A stretch of 40,677 nucleotides of DNA, from assembly GCA_004558115.1 (NCBI GenBank), contig SFDT01000014.1, forward strand, positions 1-40,677, given 5' to 3'. Each line of letters opens with the position of its first letter. Positions within the stretch are counted from its first letter, which is position 1. Below are positions 25,355-34,252 of this stretch, one piece after another. The notes under the pieces were generated by a model that saw only the letters and a program-made list of their open reading frames with translations, made no database searches and was not told where the DNA came from. The position numbers and the translations under genes were made by a program. Source of the stretch: Clostridiales bacterium (lineage in GTDB: Bacteria; Bacillota; Clostridia; Oscillospirales; Oscillospiraceae).

Positions 25355-25440
25355 CGAAAATGCCCAAATTTTTTTTGGGGAAAACAGGGAAAGTTGCGGT
25401 CCTTTGTCCGCCCATCGTGGGCAAAATGCCAGATGTCCAA

Positions 25441-25473
25441 AAAAAGCGCCCGGCTGACCGCCGGGCGCTTTTT
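25441..25473. terminator. Strong terminator after the M18 aminopeptidase
   Basis: GCGCCCGGC (25446-25454), loop TGACC, GCCGGGCGC (25460-25468), bracketed by A and T runs. On the minus strand it ends with a long T tract, closing the eight-gene run that starts at ddl. Confidence 0.92.
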
Positions 25474-25484
25474 CGCCAAAAAGT

Positions 25485-26891
25485 TTATTTTTCCGCCTCA
25501 TAGACTGCTTTCATAGCCCGATAGGTCTCATAGCAGTCCAGCTTGGCCACCGTCTCAAAGGGGGCGTGCATGCTGAGCACCGGCACACCGGCGTCCAGGG
25601 TGGTGATGTTGCGGTTTGCCATATACACGGCCACGGTGCCGCCGCCGCCGGCGTCCACCTTGCCCAGCTCCGCGATCTGCCAGACCACGCCAGCCTTGTC
25701 CAGCAGGCCCCGGACATAGGCCACCGTCTCCGCGTCGGCGTCGGAGGCACCGGATTTTCCCCGGGCGCCGGTGTACTTGCAAAGGCCGACGCCGTAGTTC
25801 AAATAGGCGGCGTTGCGCTTTTCATACACCTCGGCATAGTCGGGGTCGTAGGCCGCCGTCACATCGGCGCTGAGGCAGAAGGAGTGCTCGTAGCACACCC
25901 GCAGGGCGACGCCCTGGGCCTCGCACAGGTCCTCCAGGAAGGTATCGAACGCGGCGGACTGCATACCCGTCACACCGTCGGAGCCGATTTCCTCCTTGTC
26001 CGCCAGCATACACACGGCGGTCTTCGCAGGCGCGGCCTCCAGGTCCAGCAGGGCCCGCAAAGCAGCGTAGCCGCAGACCCGGTCATCATGGCCGTAGGCA
26101 CCGATCATGGAGCGATCCAGGCCGATGTCGCAGGCATTGGCGGCAGGGACAGCCTCCAGCTCCGCGGAGGTAAAGTCATCCTCCGTGATGCCGTACTTCT
26201 CGTTCAGCAGCTTCATGACCGCCAGCTTCACCCGGCCGGTGTCCTCCTCACCGCCGATAGGGCGGCTGCCCAGCAGCAGGTTCAGCGTCTCGGCGGGAAT
26301 GGCGCTGGCCAGGGGCTTTTTAGCCTGCTCCTGGCCCAGGTGGGGCAGCAGGTCCGTGATGACCAGCTTGGGGTCGCCCTTGTCGGCGCCGATGTTCACC
26401 TGCACCGTGGTGCCGTCCTTCAGGGCCACCACGCCGTGGAGCTCCAAGGGGATGGTCACCCACTGATACTTGCGCAGGCCGCCGTAGTAGTGGGTCTTGA
26501 AAAAGGCCAGCTCACTGTCCTCATACAGGGGGTTAGGCTTCAGGTCCAGCCGGGGAGAGTCGATGTGGGCGGCGGCGATCTGCACACCCTCCGCCAGGCT
26601 TTTTTCGCCGATGTGGGCCAGCATGACGGCCTTGCCCCGGTTGCAGCGGTACAGCTTGTCCCCGGGCTTCACCGCCATGCCCCGAACGAAGGGCCGGTAG
26701 CCCTTGGCCTCCGCCAGGCGAAGGGTCTCTGCGGCGCACAGGCGCTCCGTCTTGCCGGCATCCAGATATGCCATATAGTCCCGGCAGTAGTCCTCCATGG
26801 CGGCCAGGTCCTGTTCACCCAGCTTGTCATAGCCGTTTTTCTGGGTGGAAAACAGCTTTTTCTTCAGTTCCTTGGTCTCATTGCTCTCCAT
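25485..26891 (-). CDS. M18 family metallo-aminopeptidase
   Basis: A cytoplasmic zinc aminopeptidase that removes N-terminal residues from peptides. The 468-residue product has the family metal-binding pieces: AAHIDSPRLDLKP (His and first Asp region), DKEEIGSDG (catalytic Glu), and SMHAPFE near the end (His ligand). I chose the ATG at 26889-26891 because AAGGAGG lies 12 bases upstream; a longer frame to 26954 has no good site. It overlaps the stop of the Sua5-CoaE gene by 14 bases. Substrate specificity (acidic, as in some M18 members) is not shown. Confidence 0.9.
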   Translation of the reverse strand: MESNETKELKKKLFSTQKNGYDKLGEQDLAAMEDYCRDYMAYLDAGKTERLCAAETLRLAEAKGYRPFVRGMAVKPGDKLYRCNRGKAVMLAHIGEKSLAEGVQIAAAHIDSPRLDLKPNPLYEDSELAFFKTHYYGGLRKYQWVTIPLELHGVVALKDGTTVQVNIGADKGDPKLVITDLLPHLGQEQAKKPLASAIPAETLNLLLGSRPIGGEEDTGRVKLAVMKLLNEKYGITEDDFTSAELEAVPAANACDIGLDRSMIGAYGHDDRVCGYAALRALLDLEAAPAKTAVCMLADKEEIGSDGVTGMQSAAFDTFLEDLCEAQGVALRVCYEHSFCLSADVTAAYDPDYAEVYEKRNAAYLNYGVGLCKYTGARGKSGASDADAETVAYVRGLLDKAGVVWQIAELGKVDAGGGGTVAVYMANRNITTLDAGVPVLSMHAPFETVAKLDCYETYRAMKAVYEAEK

Positions 26892-28551
26892 GTGCTTTTT
26901 CCTCCTTGATGCTCTCCGCAAGGCGCTCGAAAAATTCCCGGGCCTCCGCCTCAAAGGCCTCCGCCGTGTCGGCGCCGTTATTCAGCTCATAATCGCATTT
27001 GCTCCGGTAGTACTCATCCGGCTTCTGGGCGGAGATCCGCAGGCGGGCATACTGCTCCGAAATATTGTCCCGGGCCATGATGCGCCGGACCCGCAGTTCC
27101 AGAGGCGACGTAATGGCCACCGTCTTGTCGCACAGCCGGTCCACGCCGCTTTCCAGCAGGTTGATGGCGTCGATGGCGAACAGGCGGTAATTCTCATCCG
27201 CCAGCAGGCGGCTGACCTCCGGCTTCATGAACTGGTAGACGATGCTGTTCAACTGGGCCATGCGGTCCTTGTCGCCGAAGGCCTCCTCCCCCAGGCGCTT
27301 CCGGTCCAGCCTGCCGTCCAGGCTGAACACGCCGGGGAACGTGGTGTGGATGGCTCCGCGCAGGCCCTCGTCCGTTTCCAGCATCCGGTGGTACACAGCG
27401 TCACAGTCGATGACCTTGCCCCCCAGGCTCTCAATGGCCCGCAGGGCGCTGGTCTTGCCGGCGCCGGTGCCGCCGGTGAGACCCAGCACCACCCGGGTGC
27501 TGTCCGCCTCAATGATGTGGAAGCCGGCGGCCTTTTTCAGCCGGTTGCCCACCGCCAGGCCCAGCCCGCGGTTATCCGGGCACTGGGCGTAGATCTCCTC
27601 CACGGCGCTGTTGTCAAAGGTCCGCAGAGCGTCGAACACCCGCTGGGAATGGGCCAGCTTGTCGGCGCTGGGACCCAGGGTGTGGACCTCCTGCGCCGAA
27701 AACAGATGGACATACTCGTCGAAGCAGATGACGCCGTCTCCGGGCTTCACCCGCCGTAAGATCTCCTGAGCGGACTTGTCCGGCGCGCCGGTGACCACCG
27801 TCACAGGGGCCTTGGGGGCATAGTGGCGGTACTTCATACCGGGAGCCTTGGGCTGTTCTCCCGCCCCCAGGGCGCGGGTCACGGCCTTGTCCACGTCGAT
27901 GTGGCCGATGAGGCGCTCCAGGTCCTCCAGGGGCAGTCCGCCGGGGCGCAGCAGACGGGGCGGCTCACAGGTCAGGTCCAGAATGGTGGATTCCACGCCC
28001 ACGGAGCAGGGGCCGCCGTCCACCACGCCCTCGATCTTGCCGTCCATGTCCTCCAGCACATCCTGGGCCGTGGTACAGCTGGGACGGCCGGAGGTGTTGG
28101 CGCTGGGGGCCGCCACGGGCACCCCCGCCTCCCGGATGATGGCGGCGGTGACGGGATGGGCGGGGCAGCGCATAGCCACGGTGTCCAGCCCGGCGGTAAT
28201 AACGGAGGGCACCACATCCGTCCGGCACTTCAGGATCATGGTCAGGGGGCCCGGCCAGAACTTCCGGGCCAGCACATAGGCCAGGGGCGGGATGTCCCGG
28301 CAGTACCGGGGCAGCCACTGCTGGCCGGGGATGGTCAAAATGAGGGGGTTGTCCTGGGGACGGCCCTTGGCCTCGAAAATGCGCTTGACAGCCGCCGGGT
28401 CCAGGCCGTTGGCGGCCAGGCCGTACACCGTCTCCGTGGGGATGCCCAGAAGACCGCCGTCCCGCAAGATTTTGGCGGCGGCGCTGATCTTCTCCTCCAC
28501 GCCCTTCTGGGGGCCCTTGGTATCCCGCAGGTCAAAATACAATGTCTGCAT
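26878..28551 (-). CDS. Fusion: L-threonylcarbamoyladenylate synthase (Sua5) plus dephospho-CoA kinase (CoaE)
   Basis: One 557-residue reading frame joins two enzymes. Residues 1 to about 210 are the Sua5/TsaC YrdC domain (GIPTETVYGLAANG, KRIFEAKGRPQDNPL, SANTSGRPS, VVDGG and VGVESTILDL), making threonylcarbamoyl-AMP for tRNA t6A37. A Sua5 C-terminal region follows (about 235-345, KAPGMKYRHYAP). From about 355 on it is CoaE: P-loop GLTGGTGAGKT at 357-367, then IDCDAVYHRML and AIDAINLLESG; it phosphorylates dephospho-CoA to CoA. No stop or frameshift divides them. I chose the ATG at 28549-28551 (GAGGCGAAG upstream); another at 28591-28593 adds 14 residues with a poorer site. Confidence 0.92.
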   Translation of the reverse strand: MQTLYFDLRDTKGPQKGVEEKISAAAKILRDGGLLGIPTETVYGLAANGLDPAAVKRIFEAKGRPQDNPLILTIPGQQWLPRYCRDIPPLAYVLARKFWPGPLTMILKCRTDVVPSVITAGLDTVAMRCPAHPVTAAIIREAGVPVAAPSANTSGRPSCTTAQDVLEDMDGKIEGVVDGGPCSVGVESTILDLTCEPPRLLRPGGLPLEDLERLIGHIDVDKAVTRALGAGEQPKAPGMKYRHYAPKAPVTVVTGAPDKSAQEILRRVKPGDGVICFDEYVHLFSAQEVHTLGPSADKLAHSQRVFDALRTFDNSAVEEIYAQCPDNRGLGLAVGNRLKKAAGFHIIEADSTRVVLGLTGGTGAGKTSALRAIESLGGKVIDCDAVYHRMLETDEGLRGAIHTTFPGVFSLDGRLDRKRLGEEAFGDKDRMAQLNSIVYQFMKPEVSRLLADENYRLFAIDAINLLESGVDRLCDKTVAITSPLELRVRRIMARDNISEQYARLRISAQKPDEYYRSKCDYELNNGADTAEAFEAEAREFFERLAESIKEEKAHGEQ

Positions 28552-28599
28552 AACTTCGCCTCTATCTCTTTCATCGGGCTTTGCCCGGTTCATTCTCTT

Positions 28600-29661
28600 T
28601 TATGCTTCCCCGTTTTTCAGCTTTTCCGCCTGGTCGGCGGTGACCAGGGCGTCTATGAGCTCGTCCAGGTCGCCGTCCATGATGGCGTCGATCTTATAAA
28701 GGGTCAGGCCGATGCGGTGATCCGTCACCCGCCCCTGGGGAAAGTTGTAGGTGCGGATGCGCTCGCTGCGGTCGCCGCTGCCTACCTGGCTTTTCCGCGC
28801 TCCGGCGATGGCGGCGTCCTGCTTGGCCCGCTCCATCTCATAAAGCCGGGACCGCAGGACCTTCATGGCTTTGTCTTTGTTTTTGTACTGGCTCCGCTCA
28901 TCCTGGCACTCCACTACCAGGCCCGTGGGCAGGTGGGTGATGCGGATGGCGGATTCCGTTTTATTCACGTGCTGGCCTCCGGCGCCGGAGGAACGGTACG
29001 TGTCGATCTGCAGGTCCTTGGGGTCAATGAATACCTCCACCTCCTCCGCCTCCGGCAGCACAGCCACCGTGGCGGCACTGGTGTGGATGCGGCCGCCGGA
29101 CTCCGTCTCCGGCACCCGCTGGACCCGGTGGACGCCGCTTTCAAATTTCAGCCGGGACCAGGCGCCCTCGCCTTCGATGAGAACGCTGCACTCCTTCACG
29201 CCTCCCAGCTCCGTTTCATTGAGGTTCACCGTGTCCAGCCTCCAACCCTTGGACTGGGCGTACATGGTATACATCCGCAAAAGGGAGTGGGCGAACAAAG
29301 CCCCCTCCTCGCCGCCGACACCGCCCCGCAGTTCCATGACCACGCTGCGGCTGTCGCTGGGGTCTCTGGGCAGCAGCAACAGCTTCAGCTCCCCCTCCAG
29401 CCGCTCCGCTTCTTCTTTGGCGGCAGCGTATTCCGCCTGGGCCAGCTCCCGGAAATCCGGGTCATGGAGTAGGCTCTCCGCCGACTCCCGGTCCGCCTCC
29501 GCCTTTTGGAGGGCGTTCCAGGCAAGCACTACCGGCTCCAACTCCTTCAGCTCCCGGGTGACGGCCTTCAGCCGCTCACTGTCACCGTATACCGCCGGGT
29601 CTCCCAGTTGGGCCTGGAGGTCTTCATACCGCAGGGCGACCTCCTTCAGTTTTTCCCGCAT
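28600..29661 (-). CDS. prfA: Peptide chain release factor 1
   Basis: Ends translation at UAA and UAG by releasing the peptide on the ribosome. The 353 residues contain the catalytic GGQ (228-230, SSGAGGQHVNKTES) and the stop-codon tripeptide in PxT form (P184, E185, T186; Glu in the variable place), which distinguishes RF1 from the SPF of RF2. I chose the ATG at 29659-29661 with AAAGGAG upstream; a long upstream open frame to 29943 overlaps the flavodoxin and is not real. The prmC methyltransferase gene usually next to prfA is absent here. Confidence 0.96.
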   Translation of the reverse strand: MREKLKEVALRYEDLQAQLGDPAVYGDSERLKAVTRELKELEPVVLAWNALQKAEADRESAESLLHDPDFRELAQAEYAAAKEEAERLEGELKLLLLPRDPSDSRSVVMELRGGVGGEEGALFAHSLLRMYTMYAQSKGWRLDTVNLNETELGGVKECSVLIEGEGAWSRLKFESGVHRVQRVPETESGGRIHTSAATVAVLPEAEEVEVFIDPKDLQIDTYRSSGAGGQHVNKTESAIRITHLPTGLVVECQDERSQYKNKDKAMKVLRSRLYEMERAKQDAAIAGARKSQVGSGDRSERIRTYNFPQGRVTDHRIGLTLYKIDAIMDGDLDELIDALVTADQAEKLKNGEA

Positions 29662-29699
29662 ATGCACGCTCCTTTCCTGAAAATCAGAAAAAAGAAGCA

Positions 29700-30185
29700 C
29701 TACCGGGCCAACAGCTCCCGCACCTGGCGGAGAAATTCCTCCTGCCAGAAGGTATAGCCCACGGAGCCGCTGCGCAGGGATACCGCCGCCATGTGGGGCT
29801 GGGCGGTGTACAGGTCCATCTGGTCGTAGACCTCCTCGTTTTTGCCGTCGCTGCTGCGGGTGACCACATAGGCCACGTTCTCCAGCTTTTTGCCGTGGGC
29901 CTTCAAAAAGGTCCGCATGACGCTGCTGCACCGTCCGGCCCACACCGGCGTGCCCAGGATGACCAGCCGGTAATCCTGGAGCCGCTTCTCCGTCTCAAAG
30001 TGCGACAGGGGCTGGGTGGTCTTTTTCATTGCGTCCATGCCGCAGCGGAGCCAGCCCTTGAAGCCGCTCCGCTCCACGGCGTCGTGGATCTCCACCAGTT
30101 CGGCGTCCAGCGCCTCCGCCACCTCCAGCATGGCCTTTTTCGTTTTGCCGGAGCGGGAGTAATACAAACACAATACGTCGCTCAT
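29700..30185 (-). CDS. Flavodoxin-like protein
   Basis: A 161-residue FMN-binding protein of flavodoxin fold. The phosphate loop is YYSRSGKTKKA and the second flavin contact is VILGTPVWAGRCSSVMRTFL. It probably carries electrons in the cytoplasm, but the partners are unknown. The ATG at 30183-30185 has AGGAG upstream; an in-frame ATG 18 bases earlier would overlap the YdcF stop. It sits between ydcF and prfA in the cell-wall/translation run, with no evident functional link. Confidence 0.85.
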   Translation of the reverse strand: MSDVLCLYYSRSGKTKKAMLEVAEALDAELVEIHDAVERSGFKGWLRCGMDAMKKTTQPLSHFETEKRLQDYRLVILGTPVWAGRCSSVMRTFLKAHGKKLENVAYVVTRSSDGKNEEVYDQMDLYTAQPHMAAVSLRSGSVGYTFWQEEFLRQVRELLAR

Positions 30186-30195
30186 TTTGTTCTCC

Positions 30196-30957
30196 TCAAT
30201 CAAAGATCAGCGTTTTGCCCAGGGCAAAAAACTCCCGGACATAGTAGTTGGCATTCAGCAGCAGCCAGGGGACCTCCGCCGGGACATCCAGGACCGTCAG
30301 TCCCTCCCGCTGGGCAATGAGGTGGGCGCGGAAGCAATGGAAATCATTGGTGACCACCGCCACCACCGCCGTTTCCGGGTCGATGCCCGCCTGGCGCAGC
30401 AGCTCCTTGGAAAAGGCAAAGTTCTCCGCCGTGGAGGTGGAACGCTCCTCCAACAGCAGGCGGCTTTCCCCGATCCCCATGGCCGTCAGCTGCCGGCGCA
30501 TACACTCCGCCTCGGTGATGTTCTCCCCGTTCCCCTGTCCGCCGGAGAGCACCGCCGGGATGTCCGGGTGGGCGTTCAGATACTCCGCCGCCGCGTCGAT
30601 GCGGCTTTGGAGCATCAAAGAGGGTGTTTCCCCGTTGACGCCGGCCCCCAATACGATGACCGCGTCCGCCGGCAGGGCGGAACGGTCCCGCTCGCCATGG
30701 GACAGCAGCAGTCCCTCCACCAGCAAAAACAGCAGCAGAGCGGCGGAAAGTCCGGCAAGGAATATCCGTTGACACCGCTTGCCAGCTCTCGATTTTTCCG
30801 CCCAGTGCCCCAGAAAAACCGCCAGGATACAAACGCCGGCAAGGGCCAGTGCCAAAAGGCCGGAAAACCGGATGCCGGGCACCACGGTCAGGCTCAAAAC
30901 CGATACCAGCAGCAAAAGGGCGGCCAAAGCCCACAGGACTTTTTCTCTCTTTTTCAA
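30196..30957 (-). CDS. YdcF family (DUF218) membrane protein
   Basis: A 253-residue protein starting at TTG (30955-30957) with GAGGAG 8 bases upstream. It has three N-terminal membrane helices (about residues 8-26, 31-50, 66-86) and then a DUF218 domain: DAVIVLGAGVNG at the start, LSGGQGNGENITEAE, and TNDFHCFRA near the end. The fold is Rossmann-like; AdoMet binding has been shown for E. coli YdcF, while family members such as ElyC act in envelope carrier-lipid metabolism. Placement beside murF and ddl suits an envelope role, which is inference. Confidence 0.85.
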   Translation of the reverse strand: MKKREKVLWALAALLLLVSVLSLTVVPGIRFSGLLALALAGVCILAVFLGHWAEKSRAGKRCQRIFLAGLSAALLLFLLVEGLLLSHGERDRSALPADAVIVLGAGVNGETPSLMLQSRIDAAAEYLNAHPDIPAVLSGGQGNGENITEAECMRRQLTAMGIGESRLLLEERSTSTAENFAFSKELLRQAGIDPETAVVAVVTNDFHCFRAHLIAQREGLTVLDVPAEVPWLLLNANYYVREFFALGKTLIFD

Positions 30958-30981
30958 AGTCTTCTCCTCTTTGAGCCGCCG

Positions 30982-32883
30982 TTATTCCCCGGCTTCCAGG
31001 CTCAGGGCCTCCCACTTTTCGTACAGGGCGTCCAGCTCCGCCTGGGCCGCCTCTTTTTCCTTCATCAGCTCATTGAGCTTCTCATAGTCGCAGGCGGCGG
31101 CCTCCATGTCCGCGTCCAGGGCGGCCATACGCTCCTCTGTCTTGGCGATATCCCGCTCACAGATGGTCAGCTGCCGCCGGGCGGCCTGCTGGGCCCGGTT
31201 GGCGGGGCGCGGCCGCTCTGTGACGGCTTTTTCCTTTACAGGCTTTGGAATTTCTTCCTTATTGGCTTCCTCCTGAGCCTTCACCTGCCGGTACTGGGCA
31301 AAGCCCATGGGATAGTCGGTGATGGTGCCGTCCGCCAGCTCCCAGATGCGGGTGGCAAAGCGGTTGATGAAATAGCGGTCGTGGCTGACGAACAGCAGCG
31401 TGCCGTCGTAGGCCTCCACCGCCTCCTCGATCCACTCCCGGGAGGCGATGTCCAGGTGGTTGGTGGGCTCGTCCAGGATGAGGAAATTGATCTCATCGTC
31501 CATGAGCATACAGAGCCGCAGGCGGCTCTGCTCGCCGCCGGAGAGGACGGAGACGGGCTTGAACACATCCTCCCCCGCAAAATCATAGGCCGCCAGACGG
31601 TTCCGGGCGGACTGGGCGGAAAGCCCCTTTTTCGCCGCCATCATGTTTTCCACCAGGTTCCAGTCCGGGTGGTCGAAATGGATGATCTGGGGCAGGTAGG
31701 CCGCCTTTACCTGGGGGCCTGTCCGAATGCGGCCGTCGTCGGGATACAGCTCCCCCATGATCATTTTGATGAGGGTGGATTTGCCCGTTCCGTTGTCACC
31801 GATGAGGGCGATGCGCTCGCCGCCCTCGATCTTCAATGTGATGCCGTCAAACAGGTGCTTGTCCCCATAGCTTTTGGCAATGTTCCGCAGGGCCAGCACC
31901 TCGTCCCCGTGGAACTCGGCGGTGGAGAAGCGGGCGTCCATTTTCTTGGCCTTGGTGGGCTTGGAGGTGGTCCGCATCCGCTCAATGCGTTTTTCCATGG
32001 AAATAGCCCGGCGGTACGTCTTGTCCATGCCCTGGAAGGCCCACAGCCGCAGCTGCTCCGCAGCCTTTTCCAGCTGTTGGATCTTCGCCTGCTCCTTCTG
32101 GTACTGCTTCATGCGCTCCTGGTAGCGGCGCTCCTTTTCCACAGCGTAAAAGCTGTAATTGCCGCTGTAAAACTCCGCCTTGCCGTCCAGCACCTCGATG
32201 ACCCGGGTGACGATCCGGTCCAGGAAATAGCGGTCATGGGAGATGACCACCACCGTGCCCTTGAAGCCCCGGATGTACTCCTCCAGCCACTCGGTGGCGT
32301 GGAGGTCCAGGTGGTTGGTGGGCTCGTCCAGCAGCAAAATGTCCGTGTCCTCCAGAATGAGGCGACCCAGGTTCACCCGGGTCTTTTCGCCGCCGGAAAG
32401 GCTGTCAAACAGCTGGCTCCGCATTTCCTGGGAAATGGACAAACCGTTGGCGATCTTATTGACGGCTACATCCGTATCGTAACCGCCGAAGGCCTCGAAT
32501 TTTTCCGACAGCTTGCCGTACCGCCGCAACACGGCAGGGTCACTGTCCCCCGCCGCCATACGCTCCGCCAGGGATTCCATCTCCTCCGCCAGGGTCTGCA
32601 GGCGGGAAAAAGCCGTCCGCAGCACATCCTCCACCGTGTAGCCGGCGGGATAAACCGGGATCTGGGAGATGAGGCCCATCCGACGGCCTTGGCCGATGGT
32701 GACGGAGCCCTCGTCATAATCCAGCTCCCCGGTCAGTATTTTGAACAGGGTGGATTTCCCGGCGCCGTTCTTGCCCAACAGGCCCACCCGCTCGCCCTGG
32801 TCGATCTGAAAGGTCAGTCCGTCCAGCACGTTGTGGCCCACCTCAAAGGACTTCACCAGGCCGTTTACTTGGATCTCAATCAT
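30982..32883 (-). CDS. ABC-F family ATPase (soluble double ABC protein)
   Basis: A cytoplasmic ATPase with two ABC domains and no membrane segment. Walker A motifs are GKNGAGKST and GDNGTGKST, signatures LSGGEKTR and LSGGEQSR, and Walker B motifs LLLDEPTNHLD and LILDEPTNHLD. The linker between them is the charged helical P-site-tRNA-interaction region, and a charged coiled coil closes the C-terminus. ABC-F proteins act on ribosomes in translation control or antibiotic protection; this one resembles housekeeping types. The ATG at 32881-32883 overlaps the murF stop by 8 bases, so it is coupled to murF. Length is 633 residues. Confidence 0.9.
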   Translation of the reverse strand: MIEIQVNGLVKSFEVGHNVLDGLTFQIDQGERVGLLGKNGAGKSTLFKILTGELDYDEGSVTIGQGRRMGLISQIPVYPAGYTVEDVLRTAFSRLQTLAEEMESLAERMAAGDSDPAVLRRYGKLSEKFEAFGGYDTDVAVNKIANGLSISQEMRSQLFDSLSGGEKTRVNLGRLILEDTDILLLDEPTNHLDLHATEWLEEYIRGFKGTVVVISHDRYFLDRIVTRVIEVLDGKAEFYSGNYSFYAVEKERRYQERMKQYQKEQAKIQQLEKAAEQLRLWAFQGMDKTYRRAISMEKRIERMRTTSKPTKAKKMDARFSTAEFHGDEVLALRNIAKSYGDKHLFDGITLKIEGGERIALIGDNGTGKSTLIKMIMGELYPDDGRIRTGPQVKAAYLPQIIHFDHPDWNLVENMMAAKKGLSAQSARNRLAAYDFAGEDVFKPVSVLSGGEQSRLRLCMLMDDEINFLILDEPTNHLDIASREWIEEAVEAYDGTLLFVSHDRYFINRFATRIWELADGTITDYPMGFAQYRQVKAQEEANKEEIPKPVKEKAVTERPRPANRAQQAARRQLTICERDIAKTEERMAALDADMEAAACDYEKLNELMKEKEAAQAELDALYEKWEALSLEAGE

Positions 32884-34249
32884 ATCTGCGCTGAAGCTCC
32901 GCCACCAGCTCGCCGAAATGCATGGCATGGGACGCCTTCACCAGCATGGTGGTGTGAGGTCCCAGCTGCTGGGCCAGCTCCGCGGCCGCTTCCTCCTTTG
33001 TTGCGAAATGCAGTACGGCGCCGCCGCTCTGGGCCGTGCCGTCGGCGATCTTGGCGGCCTTGGTCCCGATGGCCACCACAAAATCGATGCCCAGCATGGC
33101 CGCCAGGGCGCCCATGTTGTAGTGGGCCTGATCCGTCAGGGCGCCCAGCTCTCCCATATCGCCCAGGACCGCCACCCGGCGGTCACAATCGGTCTTGGCC
33201 AGCACCTCCAGTGCCGCCGTGACGGACTGGGGGTTGGCGTTATAGCAGTCGTCCAGGATGATGCGGCCCTCCCGCAGGCGGAGCACCCGCATCCGGGAGC
33301 CGGCGGGCTCGTAGGCCGCCACGCCCCGGACGATCTCCTCGTGGCTGAGGCCCAGCACCTCGCCCACAGCCACCGCAATGGAAGCGGAATAGGCCATGTG
33401 CTCCCCGGGGGCGGGAACAGACAGGGCATAGGTGTCCTGCTTCGTGACCACCTTGCAGGTGATGCCCTCCACACCGTGGTCGGCGATATCCGTCACCCGC
33501 ACGCCGCAGTGCTCCGACTGGCCGCAGCGGATGGTGGTAAATTTACTCTCCACCGTGTTCAGCAGGGCATCATCGCCGTTGAGGATCAGGGTGCCGCCCT
33601 CCTTCAGATTTTCCAAAATTTCACATTTGGCCTGAAGGATACCCTCCCGGCTGCCCAGATACTCAATGTGGGCGTCTCCGATGTTGGAAATGACGGCGAT
33701 GTCCGGCCGCACCATCTCCCCCAGATAGCGGATCTCACCGAAGTGGTTCATGCCGGTCTCGATGACTGCCGCCTGGTGCTCCGGTCCCAGGCCCAGCAGC
33801 GTCAGGGGCGTGCCGATGTCATTGTTGAAGTTCTCCGGGGTCTTCAGCGTCCGGTACTTGGCCCCCAGCACGGAGGCGATCATCTCCTTCGTGGTGGTCT
33901 TGCCCACGCTGCCGGTGATCTGGACGAAGGGGATCTGAAATTTGTCCCGGTAGGCGGAGGCCAGCGCCTTGAGGGCCAGCCGGGTATCGTCCACCTTGAT
34001 GTAAAACTTGTCGGCCCGCAGCTCCTTGGGCAGCCGGGCGCACAGGCAGCCGGCCGCGCCGGCCGACAGGGCGGCGTCAATAAAATCGTGGCCGTCAAAC
34101 TTCTCTCCCACCCAAGGCAGGAACAAACAGCCCGGCGCCACACGGCGGCTGTCTGTGGAGACAGCGGTCACCGCGGGGACATTCTCCCGGGGGTTCCACC
34201 ACACGCCGCCGACGGCGGACGCGATCTCCTGTACTGTCATTGGCTGCAT
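32876..34249 (-). CDS. murF: UDP-N-acetylmuramoyl-tripeptide-D-alanyl-D-alanine ligase MurF
   Basis: Adds D-Ala-D-Ala to the UDP-MurNAc tripeptide, the last cytoplasmic step of the peptidoglycan precursor. The 457 residues match the family, with the Mur ligase P-loop GSVGKTT (113-119), the ENFNNDIGTPLTLL block, ETGMNHFGEI and DDCYNANPQS. The GGAGAGG site precedes the ATG. It follows ddl by 3 bases, a natural pairing because ddl makes its dipeptide substrate. Confidence 0.97.
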   Translation of the reverse strand: MQPMTVQEIASAVGGVWWNPRENVPAVTAVSTDSRRVAPGCLFLPWVGEKFDGHDFIDAALSAGAAGCLCARLPKELRADKFYIKVDDTRLALKALASAYRDKFQIPFVQITGSVGKTTTKEMIASVLGAKYRTLKTPENFNNDIGTPLTLLGLGPEHQAAVIETGMNHFGEIRYLGEMVRPDIAVISNIGDAHIEYLGSREGILQAKCEILENLKEGGTLILNGDDALLNTVESKFTTIRCGQSEHCGVRVTDIADHGVEGITCKVVTKQDTYALSVPAPGEHMAYSASIAVAVGEVLGLSHEEIVRGVAAYEPAGSRMRVLRLREGRIILDDCYNANPQSVTAALEVLAKTDCDRRVAVLGDMGELGALTDQAHYNMGALAAMLGIDFVVAIGTKAAKIADGTAQSGGAVLHFATKEEAAAELAQQLGPHTTMLVKASHAMHFGELVAELQRRYD

Positions 34250-34252
34250 AAA

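Noticed and set aside
29662..29943. N-terminal extension of release factor 1
   Set aside because: The upstream part overlaps the flavodoxin gene in another frame, and the strong ribosome binding site is at the ATG 29659-29661.
30187..33222. A 1011-codon plus-strand frame opposite the YdcF and ABC-F genes
   Set aside because: It is the reverse image of conserved genes and carries no recognisable domain.
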